From positions 96,931-160,930 of the forward strand of contig NMRB01000555.1 of assembly GCA_002633025.1 (NCBI GenBank): DNA of 64,000 bases. Direction: 5' to 3'. This document shows, one piece after another, positions 34,828-47,200 of the stretch. A program made the position numbers and the translations under genes. The stretch's first letter is position 1. Every line of letters starts with the position of its first letter. The notes beneath the pieces were generated by a model. That model was not told the DNA's origin and searched no databases. It saw nothing but the letters and a program-made list of their open reading frames with translations. The DNA comes from Notospermus geniculatus (Eukaryota > Nemertea > Pilidiophora > Heteronemertea > Lineidae).

Positions 34828-37763
34828 ATGGGAAATGCAAATAAAAACCGCGCGGGCGTGACCATATGTGCGGGAAACTTTTTTCCAATGTTGGGTCCAT
34901 GCAACGACGAAAGGGTGGCCAACAAGGATTCACGGCCAGTTTCCACAGCGTCGTTTCATTTTTCTGCCACAGCAGCAGAATTCGGCTCTAGAATCAAACT
35001 ACTGATTACCGAATCGGACAACCTTCTATGGCACAAACGGCTTGCCATAGCCTTCTTGGTCTCATGGTGCTCAGGCTAAGAAAATTCCCCATCTATACAT
35101 ACCAATGATGTAGGTGCAAGTTTAGTCGAAAAGTAGGCCCTATGCGATTGCACTTTTTTGGCCACCCTGATTGTTTGGCGGACACTCAAAAACAGAGAGA
35201 CGTGTTTATCAGTGCCTCCCCATGTCACATCACGGCTTATTCCCCCCGTCAATCTTTTGTTGGGAGGCAATGAAAAATATTACACCGTCAAGATATCGAC
35301 GAGACGATATTTGTTGGTCTGTCGTAATTGGATGAGGGTCGACATTTACCGGGGAGTGCAGGCATTCTGTCACACCCTATCATATCCTGACAAATTGACT
35401 GATTGGATAAAGCAAATCCAATTGCTGGAATAATGTGGTCATCTTTTCCAATTGTCACAAGTCCTTTCCACCTCGTTGATCGGCGGTAATTTTCAGCACG
35501 CATCAAATGGCCGCTTACGAAATACGTATAGGCTGGTCCTCCCTTTGCCGCTCCACTCCAGCGGCGCTAGTGTCCGGAGTTCGCCTTGGGGACGGGGGTC
35601 GTCATGTCTTTGCATGATGCCCCATCTTTTGGTTTGTTTTGATCAGACGACAGTCCGCATGTTTGGCGTCTCCCCGTCAGCGCACCATTGATTCGTGTAG
35701 CTCTTAATACTCAACTATGGAACGAGTTTGACAGCTCTAAAACCAACAAAGATTTGGTAAATCGAATACGATCTGACAAATGAATGAGTCGCTAAATCGA
35801 AGAATCGAGAAATCCTCCTGATCAAAGTCGAACGATTTGATATCGAATCAATATTCAATTCAATCACATTTCTGAACTGATCGTTGAGGCTGAGCGGTTT
35901 TAAGTCATTGATTGATGACAAATCCTTGAGCTCCATTTAGCGATAAGTGACTTGAACTAAAACTAACGCGGCATATAATATTCTTGGGTCAAATCCTCTA
36001 TTTTCGACAGGCATATGCATTCTTGCTCACAATAACAATCAATTACATTGCAAGACAACAACATATAACGTGCAATCCATAACCATGCGCATTAATCACA
36101 AACAGTGAGCTTCGTAATTGAATTTTCTGCCTCATTCTGCTCAGAATTAATAAAACAGCCATTAAATCTTCTTGAAGAGTCTAGCCTAATTGCCTGGGAA
36201 ATATTTCCTCCAAATCTTCCACTTTGCTTCACCTAACGCGTCAACAGATTACTGCTTGAGTGCACTACACCTCGACGAACAGCAGAACCCGCTCATGTGA
36301 TATCGAAAATAATTGTTCAGCCTTTGAACAGGTGTGACGTCATGAACTCATCATCTCAAAAAAGTCGTTTAACAGCTTTACGCGTAAATTGGTAAATTAA
36401 TCTGTGGACTCGTCCCCGTCTCATTACTTTCTTGGCATTTTTTTTCATACGAGTGAGTATAAGGCCACTTCAACTCATCGCACTTTTCATCGAGATACGT
36501 ATGCCGGTGTGAGAGGAAGGGTTGTCCACGGTACGCAAGTCCGCGTGACGACAGTCTCCTACCGGAAGATATTCGAATGGTCATGGTTTCTATATAGCCA
36601 CATACATGTACCTAATCCCTGTTGGACAATAAAAAACAAACTCAGATTCCTGTCACACCGTGTCTCAATCTGCGGACAAAGGCGGGAAAAGGTCAGATAA
36701 CTGCCCGAAGTTTGGCGGCGGACGTCATGTCTTTCTCACAATTAGAAATCCACGCCGGGGAAAGAGGAGCGCAGTACAGCGTTCCGTGATGGATTATTCA
36801 TAATAACGCCGACAGACCATGAAATGAAATGATCATCCGAAACCAAAATCAATTCGTATAGATATATAATCATTATTGGACAATCTTCTAGGTGAGGAGA
36901 CGGACTCGAGCCAGTTTCTGCAGCGGCCACGTTCAGCGAGAGACAGGAGAGCAATTCGGTGTTGGTCAGTCGTGAAATCGAGGCAGTGGTCGGTGATTGT
37001 GTTTCTCATCCCGAGCGGATAAACGATGCCTCCTCGAGCGCAGTCGCCAGTTATTCTTAGACCAGGTAGTTCAGACGTGAGGGCACATCCGTCAAATATA
37101 TAGGAGATAATGAAAGGCTTATTAACATGCAGTCCCAACTGCACTCCCTCTCCATCATTTATTCAATCCGTCGCTGACGGGCAACTAAAAATAACACAAA
37201 GACGGAGATCACATTGAAATTGCGCAGAAAACTAACTTCATTTCGTAAAAAATTACATGTATCTCATTCTGTGATTTCATCCGTTGTCAATCTGAATAGT
37301 TTGCTGTGGTTGCACAGCTTCCTGCATGTCTGACAACGTTTGTACAGGATGAATTGCGATTCATTTTGTTCCACTTCAAAACCGCTGATCGAATCGCTGA
37401 TGTTTACGCTTGCAACGTGACGAGAACGTATAAAGCGATGCAGTCCCGGTTGATGTTAGGATGCAAATCAGTGTTTGACTTGGTCTCATGACCAAAGCCA
37501 CACAGAGATTAGGACCGGGCGTAAGCATCCTGAAGTATTGGTCTACACAAATCCTCCTTCCCTCGAGTTTCTCAGGATGGACCGTATAAGAGGAAGCTAA
37601 GATTGTGCAACAAAAATAAACGGCGGCGAATCCCTCTCAGTGACTAAGACCCTATACACAAATTGCCGTCCAGTCATCGTCAAGGGAAGGCGCCGTCTAC
37701 AAACATGTTCGAACACCAGCAGGTCGAATTGCAGATGAAGAAGAAAGTACAACGGACCCTTCA

Positions 37764-38075
37764 ATGGCTGAGGTGGTAAAAATACGATCTTCGACCACCA
37801 AGACCAGTACTGCCCAGGCAGCAGTTTCCAAGAAACTTATTGGTTCGATCTTACGGGTCGTACATCATTTTCCCCGTCATCATGTAAAGAAGGCCCGTGT
37901 CCTCATCCGTAGTTTTATGGCTTCGCGACTCGGCAGAAGAACATTAGTGGAAAAGAGTGGTCTCTTAATCATACTTGTGGTCATTATCGTATTCTGTAAC
38001 CTGCTTTACTGTGTGTTCTTTCTGGCCTTTATTGCCCATCTCGGCTGGCATTACTTGCCAATCTTCAGCAAGTAA
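37764..38075 (+). CDS. Possible single-pass membrane microprotein, 103 aa
   Basis: I do not recognise this reading frame. It encodes a very basic N-terminal part (residues 1-63, rich in K, R and H, with a cluster HHFPRHHVKKAR at about 34-45). One strongly hydrophobic segment of about 28 residues (66-93, LLIILVVIIVFCNLLYCVFF) follows, then the short tail AHLGWHYLPIFSK. This is the layout of a small tail-anchored or type II membrane protein. Its 3' end is 148 bp from the 3' end of the convergent GPCR, and the GPCR poly(A) signal lies between the two. No homologue is known to me and the frame could be fortuitous. Confidence 0.4.
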   Translation: MAEVVKIRSSTTKTSTAQAAVSKKLIGSILRVVHHFPRHHVKKARVLIRSFMASRLGRRTLVEKSGLLIILVVIIVFCNLLYCVFFLAFIAHLGWHYLPIFSK

Positions 38076-38223
38076 TTGCACCATTATTTATTCACCGAGT
38101 GCAATCTATGGAAGACGATAGATAATAATGTACGCCTGACAGCTGCATGGACGTAGAAGCTGTGGTGAGTCAGGAGAAGAGGTTGTCAAGAACATTGGAA
38201 AAGCTGCCCAAGAGGTATCACCG

Positions 38224-39258
38224 TCACCGGCCACAACCTTTCATGATACGAATAACGTCTTCTCGAAATGAGTTGCTGACGATAAAATAGATATAGAAAT
38301 TGACGCAGGAATTGACAGTCGTCGAATAATATGATATGTAGAAACTGAGCTCCCTAACTCTTGGGTGGCTTCTTGCAATATCGGGTATGATATAACTCCA
38401 GATGACGTCTTCTAACGGGTAATACGCCATGAGCACGATGAACGTGAAGGCGACCACCATCATCATGACAGTTAGATGGCGTTCCTGTGCCACCTTTTTC
38501 TTGCCAGCGCCTCCTTCTTCCATTTGCTCCAACTCTTTCCCTTGTCGCCTGAAGCGAACGAGGATGCAACTGTTTAGGATCAGAACCAGAATAGGGCCAC
38601 TGTAATTGACAATACTGTAGTAAAACAAAAGAATAAAGTCTTCAAACCATGATGGGAAGTAGGACGGGTTGACACAAGATTCGGTATGCAAATTAGTGTC
38701 ATCCTTTTGATAGAACTTCCACAGCTTTACCATATTGAACAGCAAATGGAAACAGACATTAAAAGCGTATAATGCCCTTGCCTTGCCGAGCGTGCACCAA
38801 GTTGCAGCCTTCAAAGGAAAGCAAACCGCCACACACCGGTCAATAGATATTATAACGACATTCCAGACGGCGATACCGAAGCATGTAAATAATAAATAGT
38901 TGTACTCCTTACAAAGAAAATCACCGAAGTGTTCGAAGGCATTTTTGACTCGGGAGAGGATGAGTCGTTGGGTGTCTCCAATCAGACATATGGCAAAGTC
39001 TCCCAAGGCAAGTGCTCGGAAGTGGTACGACATGACCAGGCTGCGTCGTTGTCTGATCCTCTGTGTCATTGTAATCAATGTAAGAGTGTTACCTATAAAA
39101 CCCATGGCGAGGACGATACAGGGAACATAAAAGTCGAAGACAGCCATGAGGGTGTCCATCAGGGGGTCACCGGTGTATGGGGTGCTGGCGGTGTGCCTTG
39201 TGTCGTTGGTAACCCAGGGGTTTAAGGATGACATCTCGGCTGTCCCTCCAAATGCCAT
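38224..39258 (-). CDS. Rhodopsin-family (class A) GPCR, orphan, probably peptide-type, 344 aa
   Basis: Seven-transmembrane receptor of the plasma membrane in a single exon. Visible family marks: a glycosylation sequon NDT at 18-20, TM1 about 42-64 with G56 N57, TM2 with D87 in LALGDFA, a TM3 cysteine C116, the end of TM3 as DRC at 140-142 instead of DRY, an extracellular loop 2 cysteine C195, TM5 about 205-235, a basic loop 3 (residues 236-261), TM6 with MAYYP instead of the usual CWxP, and TM7 NFYIY at 320-324 in place of NPxxY. A short C-tail follows. The ATG gives a complete N-terminus of about 40 residues. A poly(A) signal lies at 38092-38087, 132 bp past the stop. The general look is that of invertebrate orphan peptide receptors (FMRFamide, TRH or GPR139-like groups). 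No ligand can be deduced. Confidence 0.9.
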   Translation of the reverse strand: MAFGGTAEMSSLNPWVTNDTRHTASTPYTGDPLMDTLMAVFDFYVPCIVLAMGFIGNTLTLITMTQRIRQRRSLVMSYHFRALALGDFAICLIGDTQRLILSRVKNAFEHFGDFLCKEYNYLLFTCFGIAVWNVVIISIDRCVAVCFPLKAATWCTLGKARALYAFNVCFHLLFNMVKLWKFYQKDDTNLHTESCVNPSYFPSWFEDFILLFYYSIVNYSGPILVLILNSCILVRFRRQGKELEQMEEGGAGKKKVAQERHLTVMMMVVAFTFIVLMAYYPLEDVIWSYIIPDIARSHPRVRELSFYISYYSTTVNSCVNFYIYFIVSNSFREDVIRIMKGCGR

Positions 39259-39800
39259 CGGAGTGAGAAATCAAAGGGTTTTGTTCATTTGACAGTTGGT
39301 TACATCAGCCTTACGCCGATCTTTGTTTATACTTGTCGGATGAATTATTTAGCAGCTCTGTCGTTTCACAATATGAAACCAACACCATCTAATCGTTGAA
39401 CGAGGAAGTGGGTGGAAACACCTCTTGTTTAGGAGTGGTAAACTGATAACGACTCATGTGATCGATGTGTTCATTTTTGAGAACTCTAGTCTCGCGTCAC
39501 CAGCCTCTCTCTCTTACAGGAGAGAGTCTGGTAGCAAAGGCCAAAACTTTCGTTACCGCCAGGTGGCGAGTGTCCAGCTCAGAGCATCCGAATCTGATTG
39601 GCCAACGGCTGATTAAACATGGCTGCGCCCATGAAACGCATGACGAACGAATGAGTCTGAGGGAAAATTTACCTTTTTAGCACGGAAGGAACGACTATCC
39701 ATGGTCATCGATTGCTGGAATAAGCCGATTTGTACAATAGGACTTACATTTTGTGCCATGGATTAGGTCACTTCCGACCAGGGAGTCGAAGTTCAGCCAN

Positions 39801-40073
39801 AACCCAGGGGTTTAAGGATGACATCTCGGCTGTCCCTCCAAATGCCATCGGGGTGAGAAATCAAAGGGTTTTGTTCATTTGACAGTTGGTTACATCAGCC
39901 TACATCTTTGCTTATACTTGTCGGATGAATTATTTAGTAGCTCTGTCGTTTCACAATATGAAACCAACACCATCTAATCGTTGAACGAGGAAGTGGGTGG
40001 AAACACCTCTTGTTTAGGAGTGGTAAACTGATAACGACTCATGTGACCGATGTGTTCATTTTTGAGAACTCTT
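39801..40073 (-). pseudogene. Duplicate of the GPCR 5' end and upstream flank
   Basis: Begins right after the single N at 39800. It repeats 39211-39487, which covers the first 16 GPCR codons and about 230 bp of upstream sequence, with a few substitutions and a small deletion. The rest of the receptor is absent. The position beside an N points to an unmerged overlapping contig or second haplotype and not to a second gene. Confidence 0.8.
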
Positions 40074-40689
40074 CTTACCTTAGACTGTCCCGTCACTCCG
40101 TGTGTTGTCTTTGCTGAGTGGTCCAACCTAAGCGTTCGAGAAAGATGATGCACTGTCTTCCAACGCTTTCACCCACATTTCTGTGCTTATTCTTCGAAAG
40201 AGTGTCCAAATTTTGATGTTCCGCATGCGAATGATGTAGGCGATCATGACTGTAAATAGACTCTCGTTCCAATCCGAACAGATCTTGGAATATGATGTAG
40301 GCTAATCTTGTACCAATTGTGCCTACAAACAATTCGGTGGTGAATTTGGTTAACGCCGGCGCTTTCCCCCAACTAGTAAAGCGCAAAATGCTTCGCAAGT
40401 GCGAGTGCAAATAATGTACATGTAATTGACTAGTTATGGCGGGAGCAGATTCTATGTTTGGCGGCGAATAGTATATAGTCACTGCCTCCGGTTACGTTTA
40501 AAAATACATCTTCTGACCTTCAGTTATATAGAGCCAAACTAGACATAGGAGCAGCGAGAATTAAAAATATAATTAAATATAAATAAAAAAACTGATCCAT
40601 TTGGAGCCATGTTCGCCGTTCACAAACAAAACTGGCGAAATTGAGGGAACGCCGTGAGAATGCATGTGGCGATGTTCTAATGGAGAGTA

Positions 40690-40762
40690 ACCTTGGGGGA
40701 GGGGGAGAAGAGAGAGATGGGAGGAGAAGAGAGAGATGGAAGGAGGGGGAGAGAGTGAGGAA
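40690..40762 (+). repeat. Polypurine tract of about 70 bases
   Basis: An almost pure G/A run with GGGGGAGGGGGAGAAGAGAG and GAAGGAGGGGGAGAGAGTGA. It lies beyond the PRCP 3' end, about 50-120 bp past the likely poly(A) signal. Such tracts can form triplexes; I see nothing else in it. Confidence 0.6.
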
Positions 40763-41275
40763 GCTAATCACAAATGTACATATTTTTTCAACAAAATTAC
40801 ATTACATTTTATTTACAAATTACAAATTTTGCTGTATCATGTACAGTCATTTCATTTGTCTCAATAAACCTTATATATATATGACCTAGAGAAGTCCATA
40901 TTGATGACAATGATGACAAGGGTATGATTAATGATTTCCTGTATACCTACAGCTAATATAGAATTACAATGTATCTGGAATATTGACAAGAGTGTTTTCC
41001 GTAGTCAAGCAAGGTTACATTCTTACATTCTTTGAGGTGTGAATAAGTTGTGAATACAATAATTAAGAGACACATCAGCAGAGGTAACCTTCTGCTCCTC
41101 CAACTTCAGATTTTTTCGTTCACACTAAAAGGGTGGCAGTTGCATCTACAGCTAAGCAGTACATGTATGGTCTAAGATCAGGGTTGCATCTCTACAATTG
41201 ACAAAATTTTCATTGTCTTCTGCTCAAAACACAGAACAACTTCAATTTGGAAGAAAGAGGAGTTCGTATGGAAAT

Positions 41276-44200
41276 TTATGTTGGCTTGAAATAAAGAGTA
41301 GTTGAATGTTCCATTCGCCATTGGTTAATCCAACTATGAATGTAATTCATTTCTGCTTGCCGGACTTTCCTCACAGAGACTGGATCAGCTGGATTGGATG
41401 CGCGTAGGTCAAGGTGATGGGCTCCCTCAGGTATGAGCAGCGATGGGAGAAGTGGGCTAACTGTCTTCAGTACACCACCCCCTGACCAGGGATCAAGATG
41501 CCCATTGCTGAAAAGGAGTTCCAAATCAGTCGATGAAGACAGAAAAGTACAACAGCAAATTCCATTCAGGGCATAACTCTCAGAGAAGAGACCAACAGGT
41601 GGTCCTTGCTTACTGACATCAAAATGGTGAGTCTCACCTGAAGACAATGTTAGAAGCAGCTCTGATATCTTTATCAGCATAGTGTGTTATCACCCAGTCT
41701 CTCTGAGGACGGACTTTCCACTTCTTGTAACAGCCATCAGAATATGCATTGAAATCCCACTTGGATGGTTCAAACATATCCGTCACTCCATCAGCACACA
41801 TCGGCATGGCCATCTCGGTACAAGCCTGGGAAATGAACAAGTCAAAAATTCAATTCAATGATGTATGGCTGAACACAACAAATATTGCCATGGGGACATT
41901 CAAGATAGTACGACCAATAGAAAATGTGGATTGTTTACTATTTTGTAGTTATAACAATGGACAAGGGGGCTTCAGAGATTTCTGCAAGAGTTTGTTGCTG
42001 TTTACTCTGGAGTGAACTGAAGACAATAATGGTTTTGGTCCATCTGACATCTAGATTCACAGAGATATTCAACAGGAAGGTTTCCTCTCTGAGAGCATAC
42101 TTGTGCAAGAAATTCTCATGTTGAGAAGCACCTTTAGTGACGATTGAACTCAATCAAGACACCTATAGACCAATTATAGATAAATAGATAATTTGAAGCT
42201 TCATAACTCTTTTGGATCTAAAGCTTATAGCCTACTACGGTGTGGAGTCCACGACAGGCTACAGTCCACCTGTGTGGGGTCTTTTACTTGCCCTGGCATA
42301 GACCCTCAGGTACAAGGGACCACGGCTTTGAGTCTCATCCGACAGACTCTAACTGGTTCACAGCTTTTTCACAAACATGTCCTGGCCAGGGATCGAACCC
42401 ACAAACTGACCCTGTTAGGATTGAAAGTCAAGTGTGTTAGAGTGCTCGACCACCAGGCCTAGACAAATATACATCAACATACCTGATAGTCCCAGCCAAG
42501 ATCACCAAGAGCCCCACCGGCCTGCTGACTTGTGTTGAGACATCGCACTGAGCCAGTGTAGTTGAAATAAATTGTGATCGCATTGAAGAGAGCTTTCATA
42601 AGGTTGCTGTCACTGTATGAGCTTCCAGAGATCCTATCACAGGCAGCCTAGTAATGTATAATTCATAAATTTAATCTGATTTCACAAAGATGCTGAACCT
42701 GCACAAACTTCCATACCGTACATAGAGCTAAAAAACAGGTCCCATCTATGTAGACCAACTGCTGCCATCTATCCTTGGAAATATCAACTAATGCAAACGG
42801 TCTTAATTTTAGCCTTGATAAGTTGTGCTCATCTAACGCAGCATAAGGGTCAACCAAACAACAAAAGAATTCTTCTCTTTATGAACAATGCAGGAAGGGC
42901 TTCTTAATACTTACAATGACTGGCCAGGCAGGGACTGGCTCAAGGAATTGTGTAGGATATGGGTAGTTGATCATTGCCAGGTTACCATACACATCATATA
43001 ACCAGGCTTTGAAGTTCTCAACATCACTTTTAGATGACATGCCTTTGCACATCCTGAAAGTTCTTGACAGCATCGCCCTTCCTTGAGCTTAAATGTGAAA
43101 GAGAAGAACTAATAGATCTGTTGCATTATTTTATAGTGACAAATAAGTTCATGAAAATATTACCATTTCATGTCATCAACTGACAGCAGCAAATATGACG
43201 AAGTTCAGAGGCCACAGTCACATAAATCATGGAGGTATACCTCCATGCATAAATCTAGATGAGAAAGCCCNACAGAGCCACACTATGAGACCAATATGCA
43301 CAATGGCGCGCCTAAAATCACGCCGAGGGGCGCAAAAAACGCGTACCTAGCTAGCACTCAAAAAAGTTGAAATTCTGCGCGCCACGCAAATCTGTCTCCT
43401 CACAACAGTTTGCCGACGATCCCGACTTGAGGATAGCTTCCACTTCCACAGTGTCCGGAACTTTTGGTTTTATTTCTCTGGGATGTAAAGAAATCGCCTC
43501 AAAAACTGTTTGGATGGCTTCCCACTGAAATTTCCTTTCCAATGACATAAAGCTTGCCCGTCTTGGTCATTCATGTTATGAAGAGATATAAATACTTGAT
43601 TTGTGTGAGTTGGCTTCGCGCCAACTCCTTGGAGACATCACCATGAGCAGATGAGTGCCTACGATGTTTCTGTCAGCTGGTCTGACTAATTAAACAGAAA
43701 TAAGCTATAATGGACACTATGAGAGGCTCAAATTGGGTCTTTTGTTATAATACTCTGTTGATTTCATTCATCATTGCAAGCTTTATTTGGATTAATCATT
43801 ATGGGGCCAAGTTTTCAAGTCCGTTTGACTCAGTTGGAAGAATTCATGCTGCAGCCAATCAGAAAATACCTTGGATTAATATGGTGAAATGTGCGGGAAA
43901 TGTGAATTCACTTGTGGAGTCTAATGAATACAGGCCTGTAAAACTTGACTGCACTCCTACCACATTTAAGGGGTGTGATTTTAGGGGGTGCAGTTCACAC
44001 TCCTAGCAAATTTAGGAGAGTGAAAAACTACATTATTTTTTCCTGTGATGCACTGGAGTGATCTTATACTTTAGTAGATGGCTAGCCTTTGGGCTGTGAC
44101 AGGTCTTAAGCAAAATGAAGTTGACCTGTAGTTCGTATTGGGATTTTTCAGGGGATAGGCATTAGCTGTAGTTGGAAATTGTCCTATTTAACCCTGTGCC

Positions 44201-47200
44201 AACCTGACCCACACGTTTTAACCCCTTGGTCACTAAAATGATATGACACTAGACAGTAACCAACTACATGTAGGCTATTATAGAATGTGAATGTTGAATT
44301 GGAAAGGTCAGTATTCTGCATGAATTGTTACACCTCGGTCTACAAAAGGAATCCTTTCAACATTATTTAGGTGCACAATTTCTGCACCTGGGCAAAATCC
44401 AGGTGCACAAAAAAAAGTGCTCGCCTAGGATAAATTAGGTGAGCAAATTTTTGTGCGCCTGGGTTTTTCAAAGGACAAGCCCTGACAGTCTGTCATGGTT
44501 AGAACAATGAATATTTATTTTGAAATAAAATTTTATTTTTATTTCTTCCTCCGCTCTGCTTGTTTTGCAGAATGCTTTTGTGAAGGGAGAAAATAAATTT
44601 TTATTTTTATTTTTTTTCCGACCACCTCTACAAATCTCTGGAAATTGAAGTGCGCTAAACAAGGTATAAAAAAAGTCTGGCCTTATGAACAATGCAGGAA
44701 GGGCTTCTTAATACTTACAATGACTGGCCAGGCAGGGACTGGCTCCAGGAATTGTGTAGGATATGGGTAGTTGATCATTGCCAGGTTACCATACACATCA
44801 TATAACCAGGCTTTGAAGTTCTCAACATCACTTTTAGATGACATGCCTTTGCACATCCTGAAAGTTCTTGACAGCATCGCCCTTCCCTGAGCTGAAATGT
44901 GAAAGAGAAGAACTAATAGATCTGTTGCATTATTTTATAGTGACAAATAAGTTCATGAAAATATTACTTTTTCATGTCATCAAATGAGAGCAGCAAATAT
45001 GACAAAGTTCAGAGGCCACATGTCAGTCACATAAACCTAGATGAGAAAACCCTAAGTCAAGAACTGGCCATTGAGTCAGTGAGGCAATGTGGACATGCTG
45101 TTGAAGTAGAATCCCAGTATCAACCAACCTGTAGCACCATATTTATTTATCACATTCCAAGTCTTCCGAATGTTATTAGCACATGCTCCACTGTGGCCTT
45201 TGAAAGCAGCTGTGACAATCCGATTGTAGACATGGCAATCAGTCAATCCAGTGAACTGCCAGATTGGGGCAGAGGCAGCGATTGCTCTGAAGAAAATGAG
45301 GAACTTCAGTTAGCACGCTGATGCAAACAATGTAGCTCTTGTAAGTTCAGTGTTGGACATGTTTTATTCTGCACCTACCCAGCGACAAGATGCGGATACT
45401 TCATCCTGAACCATGCTGCCAGCATCCCTCCACGCATTGAAGAGAGCTTTCATAAGGTTGCTGTCACTGTATGAGCTTCCAGAGATCCTATCACAGGCAG
45501 CCTAGTAATGTATAATTCATAAATTTAATCTGATTTCACAAAGATGCTGAACCTGCACAAACTTCCATACCGTACATAGAGCTAAAAAACAGGTCCCATC
45601 TATGTAGACCAACTGCTGCCATCTATCCTTGGAAATATCAACTAATGCAAACGGTCTTAATTTTAGCCTTGATAAGTTGTGCTCATCTAACGCAGCATAA
45701 GGGTCAACCAAACAACAAAAGAATTCTTCTCTTTATGAACAATGCAGGAAGGGCTTCTTAATACTTACAATGACTGGCCAGGCAGGGACTGGCTCAAGGA
45801 ATTGTGTAGGATATGGGTAGTTGATCATTGCCAGGTTACCATACACATCATATAACCAGGCTTTGAAGTTCTCAACATCACTTTTAGATGACATGCCTTT
45901 GCACATCCTGAAAGTTCTTGACAGCATCGCCCTTCCTTGAGCTTAAATGTGAAAGAGAAGAACTAATAGATCTGTTGCATTATTTTATAGTGACAAATAA
46001 GTTCATGAAAATATTACCATTTCATGTCATCAACTGACAGCAGCAAATATGACGAAGTTCAGAGGCCACAGTCACATAAATCATGGAGGTATACCTCCAT
46101 GCATAAATCTAGATGAGAAAGCCCTAGGTCAAGAACTGGACATTCAGAGTCAGTGAAGCAATGTGGACATGCTGTTGAAGTAGAATCCCAGTATCAACCA
46201 ACCCGTAGCACCATATTTATTTATCACATTCCAAGTCTTCCGAATGTTAGTAGCACATGCTCCACTGTGGCCTTTGAAAGCAGCTGTGACAATCCGATTG
46301 TAGACATGGCAATCAGTCAATCCAGTGAACTGCCAGATTGGGGCAGAGGCAGCGATTGCTCTGAAGAAAATGAGGAACTTCAGTTAGCACGCTGATGCAA
46401 ACAATGTAGCTCTTGTAAGTTCAGTGTTGTTCAGTGTAAGTTCAGTGTTGGACATGTTTTATTCTGCACCTACCCAGCGACAAGATGCGGATACTTCATC
46501 CTGAACCATGCTGCCAGCATCCCTCCACATAGCTCCCTCCGAAGACAATCACAGGGTTAGTACGGTTTGCATCTTTGGTGATGTTGCGGATGAACACAGC
46601 GTAATCAGCCAGGGCTTGTTCTGATGTGAAATACTGAAGATGAGCAGGGTCCTGGAACAAATGTTAAGACTGAGAGTGGCTTTGAGGAATCCAGTCACTG
46701 GAGTCCCTCTTCAATGAAATGCCTTAGGCTGAGTCCAGTTAAAACACACAAGTTGACTGGATAACATAACAAACTGTGCATTTACCGGTATGTTGACAGC
46801 CTAAGCATGAGGCAATATCAGCAACTGATTCAACCAACCTTGTAGGAATCCTTCCCAAATGGTTGAGACTTGCCATAGTACCTGTGCTCAGCAAAGATCA
46901 CTAGTGCTTTGAATGCTGGAGCAATATCCCACATAAAGCCCTGAAATCGACGGAAAATAAGACAATGAACTTTCTGCAATCTTTAATTCAGATTAGGATG
47001 TGAAAGACAGTTTCATCAAGTTCAGTGACTGGGGAAAGCATGAAACATCTTTGCATTATTATCATCAGAAATATATTATGAAGTTTGGCGACCTCTGAAA
47101 AAAGCTGCAACCAGGTCTCAACTTGTTTCAGATTTGAAGGGGCTCCAAAGGTATGATGGCAAAGTAATAAGTGATTTACCGTGTTATCACAGAATAATTC

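Larger units (their letters stand above)
32246..37763. other. No gene recognised over 5.5 kb
   Basis: No frame has domain resemblance; the longest are 109-113 codons near 34055 and 34503. Single sites of note are CCAACAGATGGCAGCA at 33415 (CTCF-like), a perfect CRE TGACGTCA at 36335-36342, and part of the CTTTGCCGCTCCACTCC repeat near 35541. The DNA from 34,000 to 37,700 is less repetitive than the rest and could hold regulatory elements of the GPCR. Confidence 0.4.

Noticed and set aside
38354-38569. 71-codon minus-strand frame inside the GPCR
   Set aside because: Out-of-frame shadow of the receptor's third loop and TM6.
44974-45321. 115-codon plus-strand frame (and its twin at 46153-46395)
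   Set aside because: Both are antisense shadows of PRCP exon 5, which on the minus strand encodes the conserved AIAASAPIWQF block.
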